Source: Bacteroidales bacterium
Lineage (GTDB): Bacteria; Bacteroidota; Bacteroidia; Bacteroidales; UBA932
Length of the DNA: 37,431 bases
NCBI GenBank assembly: GCA_020026275.1
Contig: JAHHQQ010000019.1
Coordinates: 1-37,431, forward strand
Direction: 5' to 3'
A program made the position numbers and the translations under genes. Below the pieces are notes generated by a model that saw only the letters and a program-made list of their open reading frames with translations, made no database searches and was not told the origin of the DNA. Positions 7,722 to 15,867 of this stretch are shown here, piece after piece (position 1 is the first letter of the stretch; every line of letters begins with the position of its first letter).

Positions 7722-8963
7722 ATGAGAGCATTCAAAACAATCATTTTGCTGTCTTTTCTGATGACGGCGACTTCCGTGAGGGCACAGAATCTGTTCGGGG
7801 CCTGGATGGGGATTCTGGAGGCAGGTCCGACCAGACTGCATATTGTCCTGAATATTGAAAAGGATACGGAGGGTCGGGAAATCTGTTTTTTGGACAGTCC
7901 TGACCAGGCGGCGAAGGGGATCCCTGCGAAAATTCTGCATCTTTCTGCGGATTCTCTGAGTATTGGTATTCCGGCCATCCATGCTGGCTTCCAAGGAAAC
8001 TTGGCGGAAGACGGTGTCCTTCGTGGTGTGTTTGAACAGATGGGGATGAGGTTCCAGCTGAAACTGAAGAAAGGAGGCATGGAATACAATCGTCCACAGC
8101 ATCCGGTGGCTCCTTTTCCCTATGTTACGGAGGAGGTGTCTTTTGCCAATGCCAAGGCGGATGTCACTTTGGTGGGGACATTGACATTTCCCGAAGGGTG
8201 TCGGAGAGGAGAGAAGGTGCCGGTCGTTCTGATGGTTACCGGCAGTGGTGCGCAGAATCGGGACGAGGAAATTGTCGGGCACAAGCCTTTTTGGGTGATC
8301 GCCGATTTCCTGGCACGGAACGGGATTGCCTCTCTTCGTTATGATGACCGTGCTGTGGGCAAGTCGTCGGGGAATGCTCCGACCGTGAACACGAAGGAGG
8401 TGGCGGAGGATGCGGTTGCCGGAATTGAATTTCTGCGTACGAGAAAGGAGTTTTCGAAGGTTGGCCTGTTGGGGCATAGCGAAGGGGCGAGCGTCGCTTT
8501 CATGCTTGGGGCGGAGCAGCTGCTCGATTTTGCCGTCAGCATGGCCGGGTGTGGCGTCAAGGGGGACGAGTGTCTTTATGCGCAGGCCAAGAAGATTGCG
8601 GAGCTGTCCGGGCAACTATATCCTTTGACCAAGCGGCAATATGTCCAGATGGCGTTGTCCAAGCCGAATGCCTGGCTGGAGTATTTCTTCAATTACGATC
8701 CGGCTGCGGACATCCAGAATACCCGTTGCCCTGTTTTGGCCTTGAACGGAGACATGGACTGCCAGGTGGTTTCTTCGGTGAACCTGGCTGCCATTGAGGA
8801 GCTGCTGCCGCAGAACGGGAAATCCAAAGTGAAACAGTATCCGGGGCTGAATCATCTGTTTCAGGAATGCCGGTCCGGTTTGCCACAGGAATACAGTTCC
8901 ATCGAGCAGACAATCAGTCCGGTCGTGTTGCAGGATATTGTTGAGTGGATTCGCTCGCTTTGA
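7722..8963 (+). CDS. Secreted alpha/beta hydrolase, GHSEG type
   Basis: The first 22 residues (MRAFKTIILLSFLMTATSVRAQ) are a signal peptide, so the 413-residue protein is exported. Residues about 23-120 form a beta-rich N-terminal domain (GAWMGILEAGPTRLHIVLNI) often found ahead of hydrolases in Bacteroidota. The alpha/beta-hydrolase fold follows: VVLMVTGSGAQNRDE oxyanion strand, SLRYDDRAVGKS, the nucleophile elbow GHSEG at about 250, an Asp in NGDMDCQV and a His in GLNHLFQE, giving a complete Ser-Asp-His triad. Esterase or peptidase activity is likely; the substrate is unknown. The first and last codons match the deletion scar at 1320-1445, so this is the surviving member of a duplicated pair. 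Base composition is richer in G+C than its left neighbours. Confidence 0.85.
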   Translation: MRAFKTIILLSFLMTATSVRAQNLFGAWMGILEAGPTRLHIVLNIEKDTEGREICFLDSPDQAAKGIPAKILHLSADSLSIGIPAIHAGFQGNLAEDGVLRGVFEQMGMRFQLKLKKGGMEYNRPQHPVAPFPYVTEEVSFANAKADVTLVGTLTFPEGCRRGEKVPVVLMVTGSGAQNRDEEIVGHKPFWVIADFLARNGIASLRYDDRAVGKSSGNAPTVNTKEVAEDAVAGIEFLRTRKEFSKVGLLGHSEGASVAFMLGAEQLLDFAVSMAGCGVKGDECLYAQAKKIAELSGQLYPLTKRQYVQMALSKPNAWLEYFFNYDPAADIQNTRCPVLALNGDMDCQVVSSVNLAAIEELLPQNGKSKVKQYPGLNHLFQECRSGLPQEYSSIEQTISPVVLQDIVEWIRSL

Positions 8964-9000
8964 GTGGCGTAGGCCGGTAGGGAGCAAGGAGTCTATAAAA

Positions 9001-9030
9001 AACCGGGTCAGTGCTTTGACCCAGTTTTCT
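9001..9030. terminator. Bidirectional terminator between hydrolase and maf
   Basis: The GGGTCA stem at 9005-9010 pairs with TGACCC at 9017-9022. An A-run (8997-9002) precedes it and a T-rich run follows, with further A-T pairing beyond one mismatch. It can end the plus-strand hydrolase and the minus-strand maf operon, which converge here. Confidence 0.7.
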
Positions 9031-9052
9031 TTGTATGTCGTAGTGTATTTTT

Positions 9053-9631
9053 TTATTCGAAGTGCTGCAGGGCCATATACAGTTTCTGGACGGGCAGACC
9101 GACGATATTGAAGTGGGAGCCTTCGATACAGTCAATGCCGATGTAGCCGATCCATTCCTGGATACCGTAGGCGCCGGCTTTGTCGTAGGGCTGGTATTTG
9201 TCTACGTAGTAGTTGATTTCTTCGTCGGTGAGCGGTTTGAAATGCACTTCGGTGGTGTCGGAGAAAGACAAGTCCATTTCCGGGGATTTGATGCAGACTC
9301 CGGTAACGACTTGGTGCCATTTGTCTGAGAGCAGGCGGAGCATGGCCACCGCTTCTTCGTGGCTGTGGGGTTTGCCCAGAATCTGTCCGTCGCAGAGGAC
9401 CATGGTGTCGGCGGTGATGAGGATTTCATCCGCTTCGAGCGGACGGTGGAATCCTTCTGATTTGCCTTCCGCCATGAGAAGGGGCACTTCTTCGTGTGGG
9501 GTGGACGGGTCGAATTTTTCTTCAAAGGTGTTGCCGGTATCGACGGTGAAGTCAATGTCCAGATATTTGAGCAGTTCTCGCCGGCGGGGGGAGTTGCTGC
9601 CCAAGATGATTCGTTTGTCGCTGAGTATCAT
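9053..9631 (-). CDS. maf: Maf-family nucleotide pyrophosphatase
   Basis: This 192-residue cytoplasmic enzyme hydrolyses non-canonical or excess nucleoside triphosphates (dTTP/UTP type in the YhdE subgroup) to the monophosphate and pyrophosphate, a house-cleaning role. The conserved elements are all present: the N-terminal loop SNSPRRRELL, EGKSEGF, the acidic ITADTMV site, the LGKP loop, LSDKWHQVVTGV, and the C-terminal YGIQEW and EGSHFNIVGLP motifs. It has the usual family length of about 190. It is the last gene of a minus-strand operon, DUF3467-kdsC-maf, starting 3 nt after the kdsC stop codon. Confidence 0.93.
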   Translation of the reverse strand: MILSDKRIILGSNSPRRRELLKYLDIDFTVDTGNTFEEKFDPSTPHEEVPLLMAEGKSEGFHRPLEADEILITADTMVLCDGQILGKPHSHEEAVAMLRLLSDKWHQVVTGVCIKSPEMDLSFSDTTEVHFKPLTDEEINYYVDKYQPYDKAGAYGIQEWIGYIGIDCIEGSHFNIVGLPVQKLYMALQHFE

Positions 9632-9634
9632 TTT

Positions 9635-10159
9635 CTAGAAGTCTTTCTTGTATTGCTGCACGTCGAAGGTCCAGCGTCCCTGTGTTTTCATGACCGTCTC
9701 GACAATGTAGCGGACGGCGCCGTGGCCTCCTGGCTGCTCGGTGACGATGTCTGCAATCTGACGGACCTCTTCCACTGCATCGCAAGGGGTCGCTGAGATG
9801 CCTACTTTGGACATCACTTCGGCGTCGGGGAGGTCGTCTCCCATGTAGAGCACTTCATCGAGTTCCAGTCCGTGCCGTTTGCAGAAGTCCAACATGTCTT
9901 CCATTTTGTTGCGGGAACCCAGATAGACGTCTTCTTCGGTGATGCCGCAAGTGAAGAAGCGGGCGCGGATGGAAAGCGAACGGCCACCGGTAATGATGCC
10001 TAGATGGTACCCGTTCATGTAGGCCATGCGGATACCGAATCCGTCTTTCGCATCGAAGGTACGGTAGAGTTCGCCTTGCAGGTCGCAGAAGATGCCTCCG
10101 TTCGTGAAGATGCCGTCCACGTCGAACACCAGTGCTTTGATCTTGCTTAAATCAACCAT
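9635..10159 (-). CDS. kdsC: KdsC, Kdo-8-phosphate phosphatase (HAD family)
   Basis: This enzyme dephosphorylates 3-deoxy-D-manno-octulosonate 8-phosphate to Kdo, a step of lipopolysaccharide inner-core synthesis in the cytoplasm. It has 174 residues, the typical size for the capless C0 HAD subfamily that works as a tetramer. HAD motif I is DVDGIFTNGG (nucleophile Asp and acid/base Asp), motif II is ITGGRS, the Lys of motif III is in SRNK and motif IV is MGDDLPD. The substrate-side segment KDGFGIRMA is also typical. It follows DUF3467 by 12 nt and precedes maf by 3 nt. Confidence 0.93.
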   Translation of the reverse strand: MVDLSKIKALVFDVDGIFTNGGIFCDLQGELYRTFDAKDGFGIRMAYMNGYHLGIITGGRSLSIRARFFTCGITEEDVYLGSRNKMEDMLDFCKRHGLELDEVLYMGDDLPDAEVMSKVGISATPCDAVEEVRQIADIVTEQPGGHGAVRYIVETVMKTQGRWTFDVQQYKKDF

Positions 10160-10171
10160 TTCTTCGAGGGA

Positions 10172-10534
10172 TTAGGAGAGGTTGTTGCCGCCGAACGGTC
10201 CCATTTTGCTGAGATCGAAGGTGTCTCCGGACTGTGGCTCTTCCTGCTGCTGAGGTGCTTCCGGCTGTCCGGGCAGCTTGATTTCTCCAAATTCGCGCTG
10301 GTATTTCATGATGTTGTCATGGAGGGCCATGGCGAGTCGGACTGCGTTTTCCGGGGTCATCACGATGCGGTTGGTGATGTCAGGTTTGGGCATGCCGGGC
10401 AGCATGGTGGCGAAGTCCACGATGAATTCGCTTTGGGAATGGCTGATGACAGCCAGGTTGGAATAGGTTCCTCTTGCCACTTCTGCATTGAGCTCCAGGC
10501 TGAAACCTTTGTCTTTATTGTTGTTCTGATTCAT
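10172..10534 (-). CDS. DUF3467 family protein
   Basis: This is a 120-residue protein of the DUF3467 family, widespread in Bacteroidota and of unknown function. The core TYSNLAVISHSQSEFIVDF, then LPGMPKPDITNRIVMTP and AVRLAMALHDNI, is diagnostic. The tail is Pro/Gln/Glu-rich (EAPQQQEEPQSGD). I start it at the ATG at 10534 rather than the longer open frame. A consensus promoter lies 29 nt upstream of that ATG, so any longer start would be untranscribed, and the longer N-terminus overlaps the divergent valS leader. It is the first gene of the operon with kdsC and maf. Confidence 0.88.
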   Translation of the reverse strand: MNQNNNKDKGFSLELNAEVARGTYSNLAVISHSQSEFIVDFATMLPGMPKPDITNRIVMTPENAVRLAMALHDNIMKYQREFGEIKLPGQPEAPQQQEEPQSGDTFDLSKMGPFGGNNLS

Positions 10535-10563
10535 ATTCTTGTTGATTGAAAGTATTTGACAGA

Positions 10564-10595
10564 CAAATATACGAAATAAACGTCGGTGAAACAAA
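10564..10595 (-). promoter_or_regulatory. Consensus Bacteroidota promoter for DUF3467-kdsC-maf
   Basis: On the minus strand a TTTG (-33, at 10592-10595) is followed by a 20-nt spacer and TATATTTG (-7, at 10564-10571), an exact match to TTTG-N19-21-TAnnTTTG. The predicted transcript start is about 20-25 nt before the ATG at 10534. Confidence 0.75.
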
Positions 10596-10629
10596 ATCCT
10601 GACGGCAACTTCTGATTTGTTGTCATTTC

Positions 10630-10661
10630 TTTCAAGTTGAGGAGAAAAATGCGTATATTTG
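10630..10661 (+). promoter_or_regulatory. Promoter for valS
   Basis: TATATTTG at 10654-10661 is a perfect -7 box. TTTC at 10630-10633 with a 20-nt spacer is a near-consensus -33. It diverges from the DUF3467 promoter and leaves a leader of about 100 nt before the valS ATG. Confidence 0.65.
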
Positions 10662-10669
10662 TACGATTT

Positions 10670-10737
10670 TCTCGTGGTTGGTGGAAAATGAGGTTTCTGC
10701 AAGGACGAGAGTGTGTGATGGTCTGTGGAAGGCCATC
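10670..10737 (+). promoter_or_regulatory. Structured 5' leader of valS
   Basis: The leader can fold into an outer helix (TCTCGT 10670-10675 with ACGAGA 10705-10710) and a compact hairpin (GATGGTCT 10717-10724 with AGGCCATC 10730-10737, one wobble, 5-nt loop). No T-run follows, so it is not a simple attenuator. It has no visible T-box signature. A regulatory role is only a possibility. Confidence 0.3.
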
Positions 10738-10767
10738 GGTCAAAAGAAAATAATTTTAATTGCATAT

Positions 10768-13425
10768 ATGGAACTACCAGCAAAGTACAATCCTTCCGAA
10801 GTGGAAGACAAGTGGTACTCGAAATGGATTGAAAAGAAATTCTTCCATTCTGAACCTGATGAGAGAGAACCTTATACTATTGTAATCCCACCACCAAATG
10901 TGACGGGTATTCTTCATATGGGCCATGTGCTCAACAACACCTTGAACGATGTCCTGATCAGAAAGGCACGTATGGATGGCAAGAACGCCTGCTGGGTGCC
11001 GGGTACGGACCATGCGTCCATCGCTACGGAAAACAAGGTCGTTGCCAAGTTGAAGGGGATGGGTATCTCCAAGGATCAGCTGACTCGTGACGAGTTCTTG
11101 AAATATGCCTGGGAATGGAAGGAGGAGCACGGTGGAATCATCCTCAAGCAGCTCCGCAAATTGGGTGCTTCCTGCGATTGGGACAGAACCAAATTCACTA
11201 TGGATCCGGACCTGACCGAAGCCGTGACCGATACTTTCGTCTATTTCTACAAGAAAGGTTACATCTACAGAGGAGTCAGAATGGTCAACTGGGATCCGGA
11301 GGGATTGACTGCCGTCAGCGATGAGGAGGTTATCCACAAGGATACCAAGAGCCATTTCTATCACCTCCGCTACTATATTTCTGACGGAAACGGCAATCCT
11401 ACCGACAAATACCTGGTGATTGCGACCACCCGTCCTGAGACCATCATGGCCGATGCCGCCATTTCCGTCAATCCGGAGGATGAGCGTTATCATTGGTTGA
11501 GAGGCAAGAAGGTGCTGGTTCCTCTGATCAACAGAGAAATTCCGGTCATCGAGGACAGCTACGTTACCATGGACTTCGGAACAGGTTGTCTGAAAGTGAC
11601 TCCTGCTCACGACGTGAATGACTATGAGATCGGTCTCCGTCATCATCTGCCAGTACTCGACATCATCGACGAGCACGGCCGTCTCAATGAGAAGGCACAG
11701 ATTCTCGTAGGTGAGGATCGTTTCGTGGCGCGCAAGAAGATTGTCAAGATGCTGGAGGAAGCCGGCAATCTGGAGAAGATAGAAGAATATACTTCCCCAA
11801 TCGGTTATTCCGAAAGGACCAATGCAGTGATTGAGCCAAGGCTTTCTACCCAGTGGTTCCTCAAGATGGAGGATTTGGCTGCCATGGCGCTGGATTCTGT
11901 CGAGAGCGGCAAGGTGAAACTGATTCCGGACAAATATAGAAATACCTACAGACACTGGATGGAGAACGTGCACGACTGGTGCATCAGCCGTCAGCTCTGG
12001 TGGGGTCAGCGTATTCCGGCTTGGTATCTCCCTGACGGACAGTTTGTTGTGGAGGCCAATGCGGAAGAGGCATTGAAAGCGGCTCAGAAGCTCAACCCTT
12101 CTGTCACTGGTGCCGATCTGAAACAGGACGAGGATGTGCTCGATACCTGGTTCTCTTCCTGGTTGTGGCCGATCTCCGTATTTGACAGCAACAAACCTGG
12201 TCACGAGGACGCAGAGCCGAACAAGGACCTCGCTTACTATTATCCGACCAACGACCTGGTTACAGGTCCGGACATCCTCTTCTTCTGGGTAGCCCGTATG
12301 ATTATGGCCGGTGACGAGTTCATGGGCAAGGAGCCTTTCAGAAATGTGTACCTGACCGGTATCGTACGTGATAAACTGGGACGTAAAATGTCCAAGCAGC
12401 TGGGCAACTCTCCAGATCCGCTGGTGCTGATTGACCAGTATGGCGCAGATGCTGTCCGCATCGGTATGCTGCTTTGCGCTTCTGCCGGCAATGACATCTT
12501 CTACGATGAGAGCCAGGTGGAGCATGGACGTAACTTCTGCAACAAGATCTGGAACGCATTCCGTCTGATCCAGGGCTGGTCCGTCGATCCGGAAATGGCA
12601 GTGAGCGAGACCAACAAGATCAGTGTCAGATGGTTCAAGGACAAATTGAACGAGACCGTGGAGCAGGTGGAAGACCACTATTCCAAATTCAGAATTTCTG
12701 ATGCGCTCATGGCGACCTACAAACTGTTCTGGGATGATTTTTGCTCATGGTATCTGGAGCTGATCAAACCTCAGTACGGACAGAGCATTGACAAGGAGAC
12801 TTACGATGCGACTCTCTCTTATTTCGAGAGCCTGTTGAAGATGATCCATCCTGTCATGCCTTTCATCACAGAGGAGTTGTGGCATGCACTGGACAACCGC
12901 ATTGAGGACGAGACCATCATGTTCCAGCCTTCACCGAAGCCAGAGGCTTATGACAAGGCATTCTTGGAAGAGTTCGGACAGGCACAGGAGGCAGTCAACA
13001 GCATCCGTGGTATCCGTCAGCAGAAGAACCTTTCTCCGAAGGAGGCGCTCAATCTTCTCATCAAGGGCAGTTTCCCGACAGATGTCATTCCGGTGATTGC
13101 GAAACTGGCCAACATTTCCGAAGTGGAAGTGGTGAAGGAGTTCAATTCTGACGAGGCGGGTGTTTCTTTCATGGTCAGGACGTTTGAAATGTTCGTACCT
13201 CTCACTGGTCTGGTCAATGTGGAAGAAGAGCTTGTCAAACTGGAGGCGGCGCTGGAGTATCAGCAGAAATTCCTCAATACGGTCCGGAAGAAGCTGTCCA
13301 ACGAACGTTTCGTCAACAATGCTCCTGCGGCAGTCGTAGAGGTGGAACGCAAGAAAGAGGCTGATTCATTGGCCAAGATCGAGGGGCTGGAATCCCAGAT
13401 CGCCATGCTGAAGAACAGCCGTTAA
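10768..13425 (+). CDS. valS: Valyl-tRNA synthetase
   Basis: This cytoplasmic class I synthetase of 885 residues charges tRNA-Val and edits mischarged Thr. The start chosen is the ATG at 10768 (MELPAKYNPSEVEDKWYSKW), the usual ValRS beginning. The open frame extends 30 codons upstream into the leader. The HIGH-like motif is HMGH in GILHMGHVLNNTLND, the CP1 editing domain lies around 200-340 (ATTRPETIMAD), the tryptophan-rich core contains DVLDTWFSSWLWP, and the KMSKS loop reads KMSKQ. The anticodon-binding domain follows. A C-terminal coiled coil (about 820-885, KLEAALEYQQKFLNTVRKKL) is typical of ValRS. It leads a plus-strand run with the thioesterase and ABC-F genes. Confidence 0.97.
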   Translation: MELPAKYNPSEVEDKWYSKWIEKKFFHSEPDEREPYTIVIPPPNVTGILHMGHVLNNTLNDVLIRKARMDGKNACWVPGTDHASIATENKVVAKLKGMGISKDQLTRDEFLKYAWEWKEEHGGIILKQLRKLGASCDWDRTKFTMDPDLTEAVTDTFVYFYKKGYIYRGVRMVNWDPEGLTAVSDEEVIHKDTKSHFYHLRYYISDGNGNPTDKYLVIATTRPETIMADAAISVNPEDERYHWLRGKKVLVPLINREIPVIEDSYVTMDFGTGCLKVTPAHDVNDYEIGLRHHLPVLDIIDEHGRLNEKAQILVGEDRFVARKKIVKMLEEAGNLEKIEEYTSPIGYSERTNAVIEPRLSTQWFLKMEDLAAMALDSVESGKVKLIPDKYRNTYRHWMENVHDWCISRQLWWGQRIPAWYLPDGQFVVEANAEEALKAAQKLNPSVTGADLKQDEDVLDTWFSSWLWPISVFDSNKPGHEDAEPNKDLAYYYPTNDLVTGPDILFFWVARMIMAGDEFMGKEPFRNVYLTGIVRDKLGRKMSKQLGNSPDPLVLIDQYGADAVRIGMLLCASAGNDIFYDESQVEHGRNFCNKIWNAFRLIQGWSVDPEMAVSETNKISVRWFKDKLNETVEQVEDHYSKFRISDALMATYKLFWDDFCSWYLELIKPQYGQSIDKETYDATLSYFESLLKMIHPVMPFITEELWHALDNRIEDETIMFQPSPKPEAYDKAFLEEFGQAQEAVNSIRGIRQQKNLSPKEALNLLIKGSFPTDVIPVIAKLANISEVEVVKEFNSDEAGVSFMVRTFEMFVPLTGLVNVEEELVKLEAALEYQQKFLNTVRKKLSNERFVNNAPAAVVEVERKKEADSLAKIEGLESQIAMLKNSR

Positions 13426-13441
13426 GATAATTTGATGACAT

Positions 13442-13473
13442 GCGGAGCCGGATTCAAGTTTTCCGGCTTCTGC
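13442..13473 (+). other. Intercistronic hairpin after valS
   Basis: GCGGAGCCGGA (13442-13452) can pair with TCCGGCTTCTGC (13462-13473), leaving a 9-nt loop and one bulge. No T-run follows, so it looks like an mRNA 3'-end stabiliser or processing site rather than a terminator. Confidence 0.4.
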
Positions 13474-13481
13474 ATGGATAT

Positions 13482-13489
13482 AAGGAGGA
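13482..13489 (+). promoter_or_regulatory. Strong Shine-Dalgarno sequence
   Basis: AAGGAGGA sits 7 nt before the ATG at 13497. It is notable because most genes in this window show no such motif, as expected in Bacteroidota. It fixes the start of the thioesterase gene. Confidence 0.6.
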
Positions 13490-13496
13490 ATAGTTC

Positions 13497-13910
13497 ATGT
13501 TGTATTTTGAAACGAAATTTCCGGTCAGGTATTATGAAACTGATAAGATGGGGATTGTCCATCATTCCAATTATATCCGTTATTTTGAAGTGGCTCGAAT
13601 TGAATTCATGAAAGACATCGGTTTCCCGATAGAAGAATGTGAGCGGCAGGGAATTGAATTGCCCATTGTCTCCGTGGAATGCAAATACAAGTTTTCTGCA
13701 GTAGTGGGGGATGTGGTCACCGTGAATGTCATGTTGGACAAGACTCCTGGTGCCAAGATGGTGATGAAACAGCAGGTCCTGAACCAGAAAGGGCAGATTT
13801 GTGCCGAAGGTACGGTCGTCTCGGGTTTCATCAACAAGAAGAAAGGAAATGTGGTGCGTTGTCCTGAAATATTTGCCAATTTGATTGAAAAAAGATTGAA
13901 CGACAGATAG
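13497..13910 (+). CDS. Acyl-CoA thioesterase, YbgC/4HBT hot-dog family
   Basis: This 137-residue single hot-dog-domain enzyme hydrolyses acyl-CoA thioesters in the cytoplasm. The 4HBT active-site region is clear at residues 8-34: VRYYETDKMGIVHHSNYIRY, with the catalytic Asp in YETDKMG, followed by FEVAR. The second half carries the usual strands (VGDVVTVNVML, MKQQVLNQKGQICAEG). The start is set by the strong ribosome-binding site. It lies 71 nt after valS and 6 nt before the ABC-F gene. The physiological acyl group cannot be told from sequence. Confidence 0.88.
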   Translation: MLYFETKFPVRYYETDKMGIVHHSNYIRYFEVARIEFMKDIGFPIEECERQGIELPIVSVECKYKFSAVVGDVVTVNVMLDKTPGAKMVMKQQVLNQKGQICAEGTVVSGFINKKKGNVVRCPEIFANLIEKRLNDR

Positions 13911-13916
13911 ATATAA

Positions 13917-15845
13917 ATGATTTCTTTGAATAATATTACAGTGTCATTCGGCGGGTACAACCTGTTGGATGACATTAGTTTTCATATAAGCGAGACAGAC
14001 AAGATCGGTCTTGTCGGAAAAAATGGTGCCGGCAAGTCCACCATCATGAAATTGATTTGCGGAATCCAAAGTCCGGCTTCCGGCAGCATCGACATGCCGA
14101 ACCACATGAAAATCGGCTATCTCCCTCAGATCATGGCGCACAACAAGGGGCGTACCGTGATGGAGGAGACTATGACCGCTTTTGATGCCATCCATCAGAT
14201 GGAAAGGGAACTGGACCGGATCAACCAGAGTCTGGCGGAAAGGTCAGATTATGAGAGTGACGAATACATGGGACTCATCAACCGTCTGAATGAGATCAAT
14301 GACCTTTTGTCTTTCGAGAAGTCAGAACCGCCGGCTGTCCAGGCAGAAAAGACATTGCTCGGCCTGGGCTTCAAGGACGAGGATTTCAACCGGAAGACGG
14401 AGACTTTCAGCCAGGGCTGGAACATGAGAATCGAGCTGGCGAAGATTCTGCTTTCCCGTCCGGATGTGCTGCTTCTGGATGAGCCGACCAACCACCTGGA
14501 CATCGAGTCCATTGAATGGCTGGAGGATTATCTGAAGAATTACAGGGGCTCGCTCATGCTGGTCTCTCATGACCGTCGTTTCCTGGACAATGTCACGACC
14601 CGTACCGTGGAAGTGATGCTGGGCCAGATTCATGACTACAAGGTGCCATACAGCCAATACCTGGCTTTGAGGGAAGAGAGGCTGGTGCAGCAGATGGCGG
14701 CGTATGAGAATCAGCAGAAGATGATTGAGAAGACGGAAGACTTCATCCAGAAATTCCGGTACAAGCCGACCAAGTCCAACCAGGTACAGTCCCGTATCAA
14801 GGCATTGGAAAAGCTGGACCGCATTGAGGTGGATGAGACCGACAGGGCCGTCCTGACCGTCAAGTTCCCTCCTTCTCCACGTTCCGGTGATGTGGTCTTC
14901 AAGGCCACGGACCTCAAGGTGGGCTATCCTCAGAAAGTCGTCTTCTCCGGAGCCGACATCGAAATCAAGAGAGGGGAGAAAGTGGCGCTGATCGGACGCA
15001 ACGGTGAAGGTAAGACCACGCTCATGAGAGTGATCATGGGACAGCTGGATCCGATTTCAGGCGAATGCAAGGTCGGACACAATGTACAGGTCGGCTATTT
15101 CGCCCAGAACCAGGAGGACGTGCTCGACAAGAATCTGACGGTCTATGAGACTCTGGACAACATTGCCGTGGGCGATATCCGTCTCAAACTCAGGGATATC
15201 CTGGCACAGTTCCTGTTCCGTGGAGAAGACATTGACAAGAAGGTGTCCGTATTGAGCGGTGGAGAACGTGCCCGTCTGGGAATGGCCAAATTGATGTTGG
15301 AACCTCATAATCTGCTGGCATTGGATGAGCCTACCAACCATATGGACATCAAGTCGAAAGATATTCTTAAACAAGCGCTTGCCGCTTACGATGGCACTCT
15401 GATTGTAGTATCTCACGACCGTGACTTCCTGAATGGCCTGGTGGACAAGATGTATGAGTTCCGGGACGGTAAGGTGAAGGAGCATCTGGGAGGAGTCGAA
15501 CTCTTCCTGGAAAAGAGGAAGCTGGAAAATCTCCAGGAGCTGGAAAGACGTTTCCATAAGGAGGAAGTGAAAGTGGAGAAGGTGGAGACGGTGACCGAAT
15601 CCAAGAAGGATTTCCAGGAGCGGAAGGCGCTGTCCAAGGAGGAGAAGAAGGTGAAGAACCGCATCTCCTTTCTGGAGAGGAAGATTGAAGAGATTGAGCA
15701 GCGGATGAAGAAGATTGAAGAGACGCTTGCGCATCCTTCTGGAAATGATGAAATAATGGCTCTGACGGAAGAGTATCTCAATGAGAAGAGGGATCTGGAT
15801 GCCATGAGTGAAGAGTGGGGCAGACTGATCGAATCATTGGACTGA
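13917..15845 (+). CDS. ABC-F family ATPase (ribosome-associated)
   Basis: This 642-residue soluble protein has two ABC ATPase domains and no membrane segments, the ABC-F layout of Uup/YheS/EttA-type factors that act on the ribosome. Domain 1 has Walker A GKNGAGKST and LLLDEPTNHLD. Domain 2 (from about 325) has GRNGEGKTT, signature LSGGERARLGMAKLML and LALDEPTNHMD. The inter-domain linker (about 245-305, with TEDFIQKFRYKPTKSNQ) is the P-site tRNA-interaction motif region. A charged coiled coil covers about 545-640. The first signature reads FSQGWNMRIELAK, Gln replacing the usual second Gly. It follows the thioesterase by 6 nt. Antibiotic protection cannot be inferred; a general translation role is more likely. 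Confidence 0.92.
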   Translation: MISLNNITVSFGGYNLLDDISFHISETDKIGLVGKNGAGKSTIMKLICGIQSPASGSIDMPNHMKIGYLPQIMAHNKGRTVMEETMTAFDAIHQMERELDRINQSLAERSDYESDEYMGLINRLNEINDLLSFEKSEPPAVQAEKTLLGLGFKDEDFNRKTETFSQGWNMRIELAKILLSRPDVLLLDEPTNHLDIESIEWLEDYLKNYRGSLMLVSHDRRFLDNVTTRTVEVMLGQIHDYKVPYSQYLALREERLVQQMAAYENQQKMIEKTEDFIQKFRYKPTKSNQVQSRIKALEKLDRIEVDETDRAVLTVKFPPSPRSGDVVFKATDLKVGYPQKVVFSGADIEIKRGEKVALIGRNGEGKTTLMRVIMGQLDPISGECKVGHNVQVGYFAQNQEDVLDKNLTVYETLDNIAVGDIRLKLRDILAQFLFRGEDIDKKVSVLSGGERARLGMAKLMLEPHNLLALDEPTNHMDIKSKDILKQALAAYDGTLIVVSHDRDFLNGLVDKMYEFRDGKVKEHLGGVELFLEKRKLENLQELERRFHKEEVKVEKVETVTESKKDFQERKALSKEEKKVKNRISFLERKIEEIEQRMKKIEETLAHPSGNDEIMALTEEYLNEKRDLDAMSEEWGRLIESLD

Positions 15846-15867
15846 CAAGTACGACAATAACAGAATT

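Noticed and set aside
8175..8196. Reverse-complement resemblance to the 23-bp repeat (GACATTTCCCGAAGGG) inside the hydrolase
   Set aside because: It encodes the ordinary hydrolase segment GTLTFPEG and is explained by coding constraint; the match is shorter than that at 886-918.
7698..8615. 305-codon minus-strand frame across the hydrolase gene
   Set aside because: Arg/His/Pro-rich shadow of the hydrolase, which has a signal peptide and a complete catalytic triad in the plus frame.
10774..12678. 634-codon open frame antisense to valS
   Set aside because: It is an exact shadow of the valS reading frame in codon-biased DNA. It has no domain, start context or promoter, and ValRS motifs on the other strand are unmistakable.
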